From: an uncultured Pseudokineococcus sp. | GTDB taxonomy: Bacteria; Actinomycetota; Actinomycetes; Actinomycetales; Quadrisphaeraceae | Assembly: GCF_947495735.1 (NCBI RefSeq) | Contig: NZ_CANMAA010000003.1 | Coordinates: forward strand, 124,001-188,000 | DNA length: 64,000 nucleotides | Direction of reading: 5' to 3' | Shown: positions 27,237 through 36,082 of the stretch, piece after piece | Position numbering within the stretch: the first letter of the stretch is position 1 | How the letters are laid out: each line of letters opens with the position of its first letter | Notes under the pieces: generated by a model | Seen by the model: the letters and a program-made list of their open reading frames with translations, nothing else | The model's database searches: none | Told to the model about the DNA's origin: nothing | Translations under genes and position numbers: made by a program

Positions 27237-27965
27237 ATGACCGCTCCCGCCCGCCTGTCCTCCGGCCCCCTGTCCCCCACTCCCCTGTCCCCCACCGAGC
27301 GCTCGACCGTCCGCCGCGGCGCCCGGCGCGCGCGCACCGAGCGCGCGGACCTGCACGCCGTGCTGGACGCGGGCCTCGTCGGCCACCTCGGCGTCGTCGT
27401 CGACGGCGCCCCGCGCGTCCTGCCGACCGCCTACGGCCGCGTCGGGGACGTCCTGTACCTGCACGGCTCGACGGGGGCCCGCTCGCTGCGGGAGTCGGCC
27501 GACGCGGAGGTCTGCTTCACCGTGACGCTCGTCGACGGCGTCGTCTACGCGCGCTCGGCCTTCCACCACTCGATGAACTACCGCTGCGCCGTCGTGCACG
27601 GCGCCGCGCGCGAGGTCACCGACCCGGCCGAGCGCGAGCAGGGCCTCACCGCGCTGACCGAGCACCTCGCGCCGGGCTCGTGGGACGCGACCCGCCGCCC
27701 GGACCGCCGCGAGCTGGCCGCGACGTCGGTGCTGGCGCTGGACCTGTCCGAGGCGTCCGTCAAGGTCCGCACGGGGCCGCCCGGCGACGACGAGAGCGAC
27801 GTGCGCGCCGAGGGTGAGCCGGTGTGGGCGGGCGTGCTGCCGCTGGTGGCCTCCTGGGGCGAGCCCGAGCCCTGCCCCGAGCTGCCCGCGGGCGCGCGCG
27901 TCCCGGAGCGGGTGGCGCACCGCGCCGCCCCGGCGACGCCGCCGACCGGGGACCCGACCGCCTGA
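27237..27965 (+). CDS. FMN-binding pyridoxamine 5'-phosphate oxidase-like protein
   Basis: Flavin split-barrel protein of 242 residues. V-G-H-L-G-V-V-V-D-G-A-P, V-L-P-T-A-Y-G-R and L-Y-L-H-G-S-T-G-A-R are the family motifs (Nim-like/PNPOx-like); F-T-V-T-L-V-D-G-V-V-Y-A-R-S-A-F follows. It lacks features of canonical PdxH and more resembles the nitroimidazole-resistance-type subgroup, which often stands opposite a MocR gene, as here. ATG at 27237, with a CAGGGT hexamer ending 6 nt upstream. Control by the divergent MocR regulator is inferred from the arrangement. Confidence 0.85.
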   Translation: MTAPARLSSGPLSPTPLSPTERSTVRRGARRARTERADLHAVLDAGLVGHLGVVVDGAPRVLPTAYGRVGDVLYLHGSTGARSLRESADAEVCFTVTLVDGVVYARSAFHHSMNYRCAVVHGAAREVTDPAEREQGLTALTEHLAPGSWDATRRPDRRELAATSVLALDLSEASVKVRTGPPGDDESDVRAEGEPVWAGVLPLVASWGEPEPCPELPAGARVPERVAHRAAPATPPTGDPTA

Positions 27966-27990
27966 CGCCCCGCCCAGCGGGTCGGCGTCA
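27963..27990 (+). terminator. hairpin overlapping stop of flavoprotein gene
   Basis: TGACGCC (27963-27969) pairs with GGCGTCA (27984-27990), with an inner CCG/CGG stem; the left arm includes the stop codon. Confidence 0.5.
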
Positions 27991-28029
27991 CCGCGCGGCG
28001 GCGACCGACACACCGCCCGGCCGAGCTGC

Positions 28030-28050
28030 GGTCAGCGGTCAGCGGTCAGC
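28030..28050. repeat. three tandem GGTCAGC units
   Basis: Seven-base unit repeated three times across the stop codon of the HTH gene; it places alternative TGA codons in successive frames. Confidence 0.85.
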
Positions 28051-28628
28051 GGGGGGTCGTCCTCGGCCAGCGCCGGCGTGCCCAGGTCGCGCTTGAGGTA
28101 GGTGTAGGGGAACGCGGAGCCGATGACGACCCACCCCTCTCCCGTGAGGGAGCGGACCCGGCCGCGCAGCATGGACACCCGAGCGTGCTCCCACTGCGTG
28201 GGCGAGCGCACGACGCGGTGGAACAGGGGACCGAACTCGACGCTGTGCCAGCCGTGGCGACCGGCGATGGCCAGCTCGCCCATCTCGGTGAAGGCGGTGA
28301 CGGGGCCGAGCACCCGGGAGCCGTCGTCGAGCTCGTCCCCGGACGGCTCGGCGCGGGAGGCGAAGCGCTTCTGCACGGCCTGCTTGCTCATGCCCAGCCT
28401 GCCGCCGAGCGCCGCCCAGGTCACCCCAGCCGCCCGGGAGGAGGCGACGGCCTCGGCGAGCAGCGCGCGGGACTGCGCCTCGACGGCGGCGGCGACGGCC
28501 ACGAGCCGGAGGTGCTCCTCGGCCGTGCGGGGCTCGGCGGCCACGTCGAGCCGGCCGATGGCCTCGGCCAGGACCTGCGCGGTGCGGTCGGCGTCGATCT
28601 CCGGCCGGACCGGCTCGGCCTCCGTCAT
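28032..28628 (-). CDS. HTH protein, probable autoregulator
   Basis: Cytosolic protein of 198 residues. An N-terminal helical stretch (about 15-65) leads to a helix-turn-helix W-A-A-L-G-G-R-L-G-M-S-K-Q-A-V-Q-K-R-F (about 71-90). The C-terminal half is an unassigned domain (G-P-V-T-A-F-T-E-M-G-E-L-A, W-H-S-V-E-F-G-P, Y-T-Y-L-K-R-D-L). Its ATG overlaps the stop of the small membrane protein gene (ATGA), so they form an operon. A pair of perfect GTCAAC-N5-GTTGAC palindromes covers the operon promoter, and this HTH is the obvious candidate to bind them. The tandem GGTCAGC repeat lies at its stop. Physiological target unknown. Confidence 0.75.
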   Translation of the reverse strand: MTEAEPVRPEIDADRTAQVLAEAIGRLDVAAEPRTAEEHLRLVAVAAAVEAQSRALLAEAVASSRAAGVTWAALGGRLGMSKQAVQKRFASRAEPSGDELDDGSRVLGPVTAFTEMGELAIAGRHGWHSVEFGPLFHRVVRSPTQWEHARVSMLRGRVRSLTGEGWVVIGSAFPYTYLKRDLGTPALAEDDPPLTADR

Positions 28629-28849
28629 CGGGGCGGGTCGCCGTGGGTCTCGGACGGGCGCCATCCGCCGTCGCGGCGACGGATCGAGGCACCCCCCGCG
28701 GTGACGAGCACCAGCATGACGACGAGCACGGCGACGCTCGCCCAGAGCGGCGGCTCCACCAGGGTCACGAGGAGGCCGAGGAGGGCGGCGAGGCCCAGGA
28801 GGGCGAGGCCGGTCGACCACGTGCGGCGGGGGTCGGGGGAGGAGGTCAT
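28625..28849 (-). CDS. small two-helix membrane protein
   Basis: Seventy-four residues with two hydrophobic helices (about 12-30 and 34-53) joined by a short E-P-P-L turn, then a charged tail (I-R-R-R-D-G-G-W). First gene of the operon with the HTH protein. ATG at 28849 is 6 nt after a TATGGT -10, so the message is probably leaderless. The tandem of membrane peptide plus HTH under a double operator suggests a membrane signal coupled to the regulator or an autoregulated stress gene; neither is shown. Confidence 0.75.
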   Translation of the reverse strand: MTSSPDPRRTWSTGLALLGLAALLGLLVTLVEPPLWASVAVLVVMLVLVTAGGASIRRRDGGWRPSETHGDPPR

Positions 28850-28851
28850 GC

Positions 28852-28898
28852 GTCAACCATATGTTGACGCCCCGCGGGGTTGTCAACCGAAGGTTGAC
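28852..28898 (-). promoter_or_regulatory. promoter with two GTCAAC-N5-GTTGAC operators
   Basis: Perfect dyads at 28852-28868 and 28882-28898, 30 bp centre to centre (about three helical turns). On the minus strand the outer copy contains the TTGACA -35 (28886-28881) and the inner copy contains the TATGGT -10 (28861-28856), so occupation would block RNA polymerase. Nearly ideal arrangement for repression. Confidence 0.8.
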
Positions 28899-28957
28899 CC
28901 CCGTCGCCCGGTCGACTGGCGCCCGGTGACAGAGCGCGCCCGCGGCGACCCCCGACG

Positions 28958-28997
28958 CACGAGACCCGCCCCGGACGGGTCCGGGGCGGGTCTCGTG
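28958..28997 (-). terminator. terminator after tRNA-Ser(CGA)
   Basis: Perfect 18-bp stem (28958-28975 with 28980-28997), CGGG loop, 24 nt past the tRNA 3' end. Confidence 0.8.
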
Positions 28998-29020
28998 GCG
29001 CCCCTCGCGGGAGGAGCTGC

Positions 29021-29110
29021 TGGCGGTGGCGGTGGGATTTGAACCCACGGAGGAGTTGCCCCCTCACACGCTTTCGAGGCGTGCTCCTTAGGCCGCTCGG
29101 ACACGCCACC
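29021..29110 (-). tRNA. tRNA-Ser (CGA anticodon), CCA encoded
   Basis: Minus-strand class II tRNA: acceptor GGTGGCG (29110-29104) with CGCCACC (29031-29025), discriminator G at 29024, encoded CCA at 29023-29021. Anticodon loop CTCGAAA gives CGA; T-loop TTCAAAT; long variable arm. It reads UCG serine codons, while the GGA tRNA 9 kb away reads UCC/UCU. Unlike the other two tRNAs here it encodes CCA. Confidence 0.96.
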
Positions 29111-29117
29111 GCCGCGA

Positions 29118-29123
29118 ACAGTA
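29118..29123 (-). promoter_or_regulatory. -10 box (TACTGT) of tRNA-Ser(CGA)
   Basis: TACTGT on the minus strand ends exactly 7 nt before the mature tRNA 5' end, the same geometry as at tRNA-Ser(GGA). Confidence 0.5.
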
Positions 29124-29199
29124 CCGGCGGTCCGCCGTGGGGCCCAAACCGGTGCGCCGCCGCCGAGCTCGCGCCACCACGCCGGCGCCGGGGTCGGGC

Positions 29200-30387
<1,188 letters not shown>

Positions 30388-30397
30388 GGCGCTCGTC

Positions 30398-30895
30398 CTA
30401 CTCCCCCGGTGGCTCCCCGGTCCAGACCCGGGGGTCGTCCGACGGCGCGCCCCGCTCGCCGGCACCCCGCCGCTCGGCGAAGAAGGCGCGCAGCAGGTCG
30501 CCGCACTCGTCCTCGCGGACGCCGCCCACGACCTCGACGCGGTGGGGCAGCCGGCGGTCGCGGACGACGTCGAGCACGGAGCCCGTCGCCCCCGCCTTGG
30601 GGTCCCAGGCGCCCAGGACGAGCCGCTCGACGCGCGCCAGCAGCAGCGCCCCGGCGCACATCGTGCAGGGCTCCAGCGTGACCACGAGGGTGGCGCCCTC
30701 CAGGCGCCAGGTGCCCGCGGTGCGGGCGGCCTCGCGCAGCGCGAGGACCTCGGCGTGCGCCGTGGGGTCGCCGTCCGCCTCGCGGCGGTTGGCGCCCTCG
30801 CCCAGCACCGCGCCGTCGGGCCCGAGCACGACAGCGCCCACCGGCACGTCACCGGTGGGCGCCGCGCGCCGCGCCACGTCGAGCGCCAGCCCCAT
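30398..30895 (-). CDS. tadA: tRNA-specific adenosine deaminase
   Basis: Zinc deaminase converting A34 to inosine in tRNA-Arg(ACG); 165 residues. D-V-P-V-G-A-V-V near the start, H47-A-E49 (zinc His and proton-shuttle Glu) and P-C77-T-M-C80 complete the site; G-A-W-D-P-K-A-G-A follows as in TadA. ATG at 30895 gives the typical short N-terminus; the frame extends further up but would begin only with CTG. It lies directly after the tRNA-adenosine-deaminase-associated gene, the standard actinobacterial pairing, and before the AlkZ-like gene, with all three on one strand. Confidence 0.93.
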   Translation of the reverse strand: MGLALDVARRAAPTGDVPVGAVVLGPDGAVLGEGANRREADGDPTAHAEVLALREAARTAGTWRLEGATLVVTLEPCTMCAGALLLARVERLVLGAWDPKAGATGSVLDVVRDRRLPHRVEVVGGVREDECGDLLRAFFAERRGAGERGAPSDDPRVWTGEPPGE

Positions 30896-30960
30896 GAGCG
30901 CGGACAGGTGCCCCGGGGAGCCCGCGGGCGGGTCGTCCGCCCCGCCGCTGCGGGAGCCCG

Positions 30961-31575
30961 TCAGCGCAGCGCCTCGAGCAGCTCGTCGAAGCCGCAGTCG
31001 GCGCCCAGCTGGGCCAGGGCGCTGTCCGGGTCCTCGGGCGAGCCCTCGGTGACGGCGAGCAGCCGGGCCCGGTCGACGCCCAGGTCGGACAGGATGTCCG
31101 GGTCGCCCGACCAGGGGGCCAGCCCCGGCGTCTGCGAGTCGGGCTCCGCCTCGCTGTCGTCGGCCTCGACCGGGGCCACCGCCGCGGCCTCCACGCCGGG
31201 GCCCTGGGTGCGGCTCGCGGGGTCGGTGACCTCCTCGGGCGCCTCCTCCGGCTCCTCGCCCAGCTCGGCCTCCATGTCGGCCGCGGGGGCGACGAGGTCG
31301 CCGTAGTGGCTGCGCTGGGAGGCGGCCAGGTCGGAGACGAAGAGCCGGACCTCCTCGTCGACGTCCTCGGTGGCGGCGAGGGAGTCGCCGTCGAGGCGGG
31401 CGACCGCGAACCACTCGTCCTCGTGCTCGAGGACCGCGAGCGCCGTGCCGCCGTCGGGCGCCACGCCGCGCAGGACGTCCGCGAGGTCGTCGAGGTCCGT
31501 CACGTCCTCGATGTCGACGTCGTGGGAGCGCCAGGCTCCCGCCTCGCAGGTGATGACGGCCGTGAAGTAGGACAT
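30961..31575 (-). CDS. tRNA adenosine deaminase-associated protein
   Basis: Acidic protein of 204 residues, M-S-Y-F-T-A-V at the start, then [17 protein letters not shown] and [19 protein letters not shown], the pattern of the actinobacterial family named for its place next to tadA. A long Glu/Pro-rich linker (about 110-155) separates this from a C-terminal helical part ([14 protein letters not shown]). Molecular role is not established; partnership with TadA is inferred from conserved adjacency. ATG at 31575, 36 bp from the divergent upp start. Confidence 0.85.
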   Translation of the reverse strand: MSYFTAVITCEAGAWRSHDVDIEDVTDLDDLADVLRGVAPDGGTALAVLEHEDEWFAVARLDGDSLAATEDVDEEVRLFVSDLAASQRSHYGDLVAPAADMEAELGEEPEEAPEEVTDPASRTQGPGVEAAAVAPVEADDSEAEPDSQTPGLAPWSGDPDILSDLGVDRARLLAVTEGSPEDPDSALAQLGADCGFDELLEALR

Positions 31576-31598
31576 GGGGAGAGATGGTGGCGCACGGC

Positions 31599-31604
31599 TA
31601 GGGT
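31599..31604 (+). promoter_or_regulatory. -10 box (TAGGGT) of upp
   Basis: TAGGGT ends 7 nt before the upp ATG in a 36-bp divergent gap with no RBS, implying a leaderless upp message. Confidence 0.6.
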
Positions 31605-31611
31605 CGACGCC

Positions 31612-32247
31612 ATGCGCCTGCACATCGCGGACCACCCGCTCGTCGCCCACAAGCTGACGGTGCTGCGCGACCGGGGCACCGACTCCCCCACCTTCCGCCG
31701 TCTCGCCGACGAGCTGGTGACGCTCCTCACCTACGAGGCGACGCGCGACGTGCGCACGGCCGAGGTCGCCATCACCACGCCGGTGGGGCCGACGACGGGC
31801 ACCCACCTGACCTCGCCCAAGCCCCTCGTCGTGCCGATCCTGCGCGCCGGCCTGGGCATGCTCGACGGGATGACGCGGATGCTGCCCACCGCGGAGGTCG
31901 GCTTCCTCGGGATGATCCGCGACGAGGAGACCCTCCAGGCGACGACGTACGCCAACCGCCTGCCCGACGACCTCTCCGGGCGCCAGTGCTACGTGCTGGA
32001 CCCGATGCTCGCGACGGGCGGCACGCTCGCCGCCGCCATCGCCTACCTCTTCGAGCGGGGCGCGGACGACGTCACCGCCATCACGCTGCTAGCCGCCCCC
32101 GAGGGCCTCGAGGCGCTGCGCCAGGCGATCGGCGACGACGACCGCGTGCAGGTCGTCACGGCCGCGGTGGACGAGCGCCTCGACGAGAACGGCTACATCG
32201 TCCCCGGGCTCGGGGACGCCGGGGACCGGCTCTACGGCGTCGTCTGA
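31612..32247 (+). CDS. upp: uracil phosphoribosyltransferase
   Basis: Pyrimidine salvage enzyme making UMP from uracil and PRPP; 211 residues, full length. H-P-L-V-A-H-K-L-T at the N-terminus, I-L-R-A-G-L-G-M in the middle, the PRPP loop [10 protein letters not shown], and the uracil-binding [12 protein letters not shown] at the end. ATG at 31612 fits the family start and the -10 box 7 nt upstream. Ends near a converging acyltransferase gene with a G/C hairpin between them. Confidence 0.96.
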   Translation: MRLHIADHPLVAHKLTVLRDRGTDSPTFRRLADELVTLLTYEATRDVRTAEVAITTPVGPTTGTHLTSPKPLVVPILRAGLGMLDGMTRMLPTAEVGFLGMIRDEETLQATTYANRLPDDLSGRQCYVLDPMLATGGTLAAAIAYLFERGADDVTAITLLAAPEGLEALRQAIGDDDRVQVVTAAVDERLDENGYIVPGLGDAGDRLYGVV

Positions 32248-32291
32248 GCCGGGGCGGCTCCCCCGCCGCCCGGTCCGTCCAGCCCTCGCGC

Positions 32292-32310
32292 CCCCGGTCT
32301 GCGGCCGGGG
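32292..32310. terminator. weak hairpin between upp and the acyltransferase gene
   Basis: Six-base-pair stem CCCCGG/CCGGGG (32292-32297 with 32305-32310) in a 72-bp convergent gap. Confidence 0.4.
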
Positions 32311-32319
32311 CGGGCGGCG

Positions 32320-33090
32320 TCAGAGCCCGCGGGGGCGCTCGATCTCCGCGGCCTCCTCGGGCGTCGGCGCGCTGCCGCCCAGGTGGGCGGGCAGCCACCA
32401 GGCGTGCGGTCCCGGGTGGGCCGTGTCGGGGTGGGCGGCCTGCAGCTCGTCGAGCTGGACCTGCATCCGGCGCCGCAGCTCGACGGCGCACTCCTCCACC
32501 GTCCGGGGCGTCACCTCGATCGGCTCGCCGACGCTCACCGAGACGGTCTGGCCGCGGGAGAGGTCGCGGGGGTTGCCCTTGCCGACCAGGCGCTGGGTGC
32601 CCCACACCGCCGTCGGCAGCACGGGCACCCTCGCCGACGCGGCCATCCGCAGCGCCCCGGACTTGATCGGCTTGACGGTGAACGACCGCGAGATCGTCGC
32701 CTCGGGGAACAGGCCGACGATCTCGCCGGCCGACAGCGCCCGGAGCGCCGCTCGCAGGGAGCCCGACCCCGCCGAGCGGTCGACGGGGATGTGGTGCATG
32801 CCGCGCATCAGCGGCCCCGCGACCGGGTGGCGGAAGATGCTCTCCTTGGCCATGAACCGCGTCAGCCGGCGGTGGGCCTCCCACGGGCCGAGCCCGGCGA
32901 AGATGAAGTCGGTGTACCCGACGTGGTTGCTCGCGAGGACGGCGCCGCCGGTCGCGGGCACGTTCTGCAGCCCCTCGAGGCGGGTCGTGATGCCGAGGAC
33001 CTTGAACCCGGTCTTGGCGAGCCGGATGACCGGCGGGTAGACGCGCTCCGGAGGCCGGCGGGCGCCGTCGGCGCTGCGGGAGGTGCTCAT
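32320..33090 (-). CDS. 1-acyl-sn-glycerol-3-phosphate acyltransferase (PlsC-type)
   Basis: Membrane-associated phospholipid acyltransferase of 256 residues. A-S-N-H-V-G-Y-T-D (the H-x4-D catalytic motif, about 54-62), then M-A-K-E-S-I-F, G-L-F-P-E-A-T-I-S-R-S (substrate motif III), and V-P-V-L-P-T-A-V-W-G. ATG at 33090 with a TACTGT -10 box (33098-33103) 7 nt upstream, i.e. leaderless. Stand-alone gene; whether it acts on lysophosphatidate or a special lysolipid is not decided by sequence. Confidence 0.88.
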   Translation of the reverse strand: MSTSRSADGARRPPERVYPPVIRLAKTGFKVLGITTRLEGLQNVPATGGAVLASNHVGYTDFIFAGLGPWEAHRRLTRFMAKESIFRHPVAGPLMRGMHHIPVDRSAGSGSLRAALRALSAGEIVGLFPEATISRSFTVKPIKSGALRMAASARVPVLPTAVWGTQRLVGKGNPRDLSRGQTVSVSVGEPIEVTPRTVEECAVELRRRMQVQLDELQAAHPDTAHPGPHAWWLPAHLGGSAPTPEEAAEIERPRGL

Positions 33091-33097
33091 CCCGCGG

Positions 33098-33103
33098 ACA
33101 GTA
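33098..33103 (-). promoter_or_regulatory. -10 box (TACTGT) of the acyltransferase gene
   Basis: TACTGT on the minus strand ends 7 nt before the ATG at 33090. Confidence 0.55.
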
Positions 33104-33211
33104 GTGCTCCACCCGCACGGCAGCGCCCGGGGCCGCGCGTGCGCGGCGGCGCGGGGTCCGACGGCCGCGGGACGCCGCCCGCCCCGGCCCCCCGCCGCGC
33201 CCCGCGGCGGC

Positions 33212-33739
33212 TCAGGCCTCGCCGCACTCGTCGCGCCGAGCGCCGTGCGGGGTGTGCTCGAGCGCCCCGAGCACGGCCTGGCAGATCTCCCCCAGCTGGG
33301 CGCGCTGCTCGTCGGTGAGGGGGTCGAAGACCACCCGCCGCACCTGCTCGACGTGGCCGGGGGCGGTGCGCGACAGCACGTCCCAGCCCTCGTCGGTCAG
33401 CGCGGCCACGGCGCCCCGGCCGTCGTCGGCCGCCCGCGAGCGCTGGACCCAGCCCTTCTCCTCGAGCCGCGTGACGGCGTGGGAGATGCGGCTGGGCGAG
33501 GACGTGGTGATGGCCGCCAGCTCGCTCATGCGCAGCCGGCGCCCGGGCGCCTCGGAGAGCATGGCGAGCACCGTGTAGTAGGTCTGCGGCATGCCCGCCT
33601 CGGCGCGCATCTGCCGGTCGAGGCTGACGTGCAGCAGCTGGGTCATCGCGAGCAGGTCGCGCCACGTGCGGTCCTCGGTCGGGTCCAGCCACCGGGGCTC
33701 CGCCCCTGCACGCCCCGCGGGCACCTGCGCCTCGTCCAC
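33212..33739 (-). CDS. MarR-family transcriptional regulator
   Basis: Winged-helix dimeric regulator of 175 residues. The HTH spans about 68-105 (M-S-E-L-A-A-I-T-T-S-S-P-S-R-I-S-H-A-V-T-R-L-E-E-K-G-W-V), with the wing D-D-G-R-G-A-V-A-A-L-T; the D-x-R-G-x-x-x-x-L-T pattern is diagnostic. An N-terminal extension of about 25 residues precedes the dimerisation helix. GTG at 33739. Located between the acyltransferase and the acyl-CoA oxidase-like gene on the same strand, so either could be its target; no MarR box was identified with confidence. Confidence 0.88.
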   Translation of the reverse strand: MDEAQVPAGRAGAEPRWLDPTEDRTWRDLLAMTQLLHVSLDRQMRAEAGMPQTYYTVLAMLSEAPGRRLRMSELAAITTSSPSRISHAVTRLEEKGWVQRSRAADDGRGAVAALTDEGWDVLSRTAPGHVEQVRRVVFDPLTDEQRAQLGEICQAVLGALEHTPHGARRDECGEA

Positions 33740-33801
33740 GTCCCCATCCTCGCAGCGCGCGGGACGCCGTCACGACCTCGCGCGACGACGACGTCGTCGG
33801 C

Positions 33802-35949
33802 TCAGCCGGCCTGCAGCGGCAGCCGGGCCAGCGCCGGGTCCTCGGCGACGGGCGCGGCGCCCGCCGTCGACGTCGTCGTGCGGCCGGAGCCCTCGGCCTC
33901 GGAGGGCTGCCCGACGGCGCCCGTGGCGATCGGTGCGGTGATCCAGCGCTCAGGGATCCCGAACCCGTCGACGAGCAGGCGCGCGTCGGCGCGCACCTCG
34001 CGGCACAGCTCGTTGACGGCGGCCACGACCGCCTTGCTGCGGCCGGGGGTGAGCCAGCCGTGCTCGAGGTACCAGGCGCGCTCGCGCTCGACCACCGACA
34101 GCACGTGCAGGTCGCCGACCCGGGCCAGGACCTCGGCGGTCGCCTCGTCCTCGCACTCCTCCTCGGCGGCCACCAGGGCCTCGACGACGACCCGGTCGAC
34201 GTGCGCCCTGGCCGCCGCGAGCAGGTGGTCCTGGGCGTCGTCGAAGATCGCGGCCGCGTCGGCGCCGGGCGCCTTCGCGCGCCGCAGCCGCCGCGCCACC
34301 CCGACGAGCAGGTGCGCCTCGCGCTCGACGAGCAGGCGCATCTGCCAGCCGCGGTCGCGCAGGTCGGCGTCGTCGTCCCGGCCGGGCGCCGCCTCGAGCA
34401 GGCGCTGCACCGCGGCCCGGGCCGACGTGCGGTCCAGCACCCGGTCGAGCACCTGGTCCGCGACCGCCCGGACCGTGCCCCAGGTGCCCAGCTCGCCGAA
34501 GTCCTCGGCGTAGCCCGTGAGCAGGCCCTTGCCGACGAGCTGCATCAGCACGGTGTTGTCGCCCTCGAACGTCGTGAAGACGTCGGTGTCGGCCTTGAGC
34601 TGCGGCAGCCGGTTGGCCGCCAGGTAGCCCGCACCGCCGCACGCCTCGCGGCACGTCTGGATGGTCGACGTCGCGTGCCACGTGGCGAGGGCCTTCAGCC
34701 CGGCCGCGCGGTTCTCCAGCTCGCGCTGCGCGTCGTCGGAGACCGAGCCCTCGGGAGCCGACTGCAGGTCGTGGAGGCGAGCGGTCAGCTCGTTCTGCGC
34801 GAGCTGCAGCACGTAGGTGGTAGCGAGCGCCGGCATCAGCCGCCGCTGGTGCGCGCGGTAGTCGAGGAGGACGACCTCCTCCTGGGCGCCGTCGGCCCCC
34901 GGGCGGGTGAACTGGCGGCGCGTGAGGCCGTAGCGGACGGCGACGGCCAGGGCCTGCTGCGTGGCCGCTCCCGCGCCCGCGGCGATGCACACGCGGCCGC
35001 GCACGAGGGCGCCGAGCGTGGTGAAGAAGCGCCGCCCGGGGCTCTCGATGCTGCTCGAGTAGGAGCCGTCCGGCGCCACCTGCGCGAAGCGGTCCAGCAG
35101 GTCGGCGCGCGGGACGCGCACGTCGGTGAAGCGGATGCGGCCGTTGTCGACGCCGTTGAGGCCGGCCTTGGGGCCGTCGTCCTCGACCTCGACGCCCGGC
35201 AGCAGCGCGCCGTCTGCGTCGCGCAGCGGCACGACGAAGCAGTGCACGCCCCGGCCCCGCGGCTCCTCGCCCGGTCCACCGGTGACCAGCTGGGCGAAGA
35301 CGGACGCCACGCGCGCGTGCCGGGCCGCCCCGCCGATGTAGTCCTTGCGGGCGCCGTCGTGCGGGGTCGACAGCACGAACTCCTCGGCCTCGACGTCGTA
35401 GACGGCCGTCGTCTCGAGGTTGGCGACGTCCGAGCCGTGCCCCGTCTCGGTCATCGCGAAGCAGCCGACGGTCTCCAGGGCGATCGTCGCCGGCAGGTAC
35501 CGGCGGTGGTGCTCGGCGCTGCCGAGGCTCTGGACGGCCCCGCCGAAGAGCCCGAAGTGCACGCCCGACTTGATCATCACGGACAGGTCGCCGAAGCCGA
35601 GCATCTCGAACTGGACGACGCTCGCCCCCAGGTCCCCGCCCCCGCCGACGGCGCGCGGGAAGCCGTGCGCGGGCGAGCCCGTGGCCGCCAGCTGGCGCAC
35701 GACCTCGAGGACCTCGTCGCGGTAGACGTCGAGCGGCGCGTGCGGGTCGGTGGTGAACAGCGACTCGGGCAGCGTGGCGCGGGCCTCATCGCGCACCCAG
35801 CCCCACCGCCCGGCCAGGAGCGCGGTCAGGTCGGCCGGCGCCACGGAGCCCCCGGGGCGCTGCTCCGGGAGCCGGCCCGTCCGCTGCTGGTCGGGACGCT
35901 GCTGGGCGCGGCGACCGGCCCGCCGGCTCGCCTGGGTCGTCTGGCTCAT
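33802..35949 (-). CDS. acyl-CoA oxidase/dehydrogenase-like flavoprotein
   Basis: FAD enzyme of 715 residues, the size of acyl-CoA oxidases and not of the 380-residue acyl-CoA dehydrogenases. G-C-F-A-M-T-E-T-G-H-G-S-D-V is the flavin-binding motif, a middle domain with R-V-P-R-A-D-L-L-D-R-F follows, and T-F-E-G-D-N-T-V-L-M-Q carries the catalytic Glu. The C-terminal helical extension (about 500-690) is the second C-terminal domain of the oxidase class. ATG at 35949 with GGGAGG upstream. A perfect 16-bp palindrome, TetR-operator-like, lies 96 bp before the start. Probably catalyses the first step of beta-oxidation of some acyl-CoA; chain specificity unknown. Confidence 0.87.
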   Translation of the reverse strand: MSQTTQASRRAGRRAQQRPDQQRTGRLPEQRPGGSVAPADLTALLAGRWGWVRDEARATLPESLFTTDPHAPLDVYRDEVLEVVRQLAATGSPAHGFPRAVGGGGDLGASVVQFEMLGFGDLSVMIKSGVHFGLFGGAVQSLGSAEHHRRYLPATIALETVGCFAMTETGHGSDVANLETTAVYDVEAEEFVLSTPHDGARKDYIGGAARHARVASVFAQLVTGGPGEEPRGRGVHCFVVPLRDADGALLPGVEVEDDGPKAGLNGVDNGRIRFTDVRVPRADLLDRFAQVAPDGSYSSSIESPGRRFFTTLGALVRGRVCIAAGAGAATQQALAVAVRYGLTRRQFTRPGADGAQEEVVLLDYRAHQRRLMPALATTYVLQLAQNELTARLHDLQSAPEGSVSDDAQRELENRAAGLKALATWHATSTIQTCREACGGAGYLAANRLPQLKADTDVFTTFEGDNTVLMQLVGKGLLTGYAEDFGELGTWGTVRAVADQVLDRVLDRTSARAAVQRLLEAAPGRDDDADLRDRGWQMRLLVEREAHLLVGVARRLRRAKAPGADAAAIFDDAQDHLLAAARAHVDRVVVEALVAAEEECEDEATAEVLARVGDLHVLSVVERERAWYLEHGWLTPGRSKAVVAAVNELCREVRADARLLVDGFGIPERWITAPIATGAVGQPSEAEGSGRTTTSTAGAAPVAEDPALARLPLQAG

Positions 35950-36044
35950 GGGAGGCCTCCCTCGCTGGGCGCGGCCCGCCGGGCCGCCGAGCAGGTGGGC
36001 GCGTCCTCGCGCCCGAGGCCGGCGCCCCTGGAGCGCGCTCCTAA

Positions 36045-36060
36045 GTTACCGGCCGGTAAC
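36045..36060. promoter_or_regulatory. perfect palindrome GTTACCGGCCGGTAAC, TetR-type operator candidate
   Basis: Sixteen-base perfect palindrome in the 133-bp gap upstream of the acyl-CoA oxidase-like gene. A-T-containing ends around a CCGG centre, as in many TetR/FadR-like operators of lipid genes. The regulator is not encoded next door unless it is the MarR downstream. Confidence 0.6.
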
Positions 36061-36082
36061 CACTGTAGACCTCCGGCGGCGC

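Noticed and set aside
28032-28050. Triple GGTCAGC as an operator
   Set aside because: Direct 7-mers without symmetry at a stop codon; simple slippage is enough to explain it.
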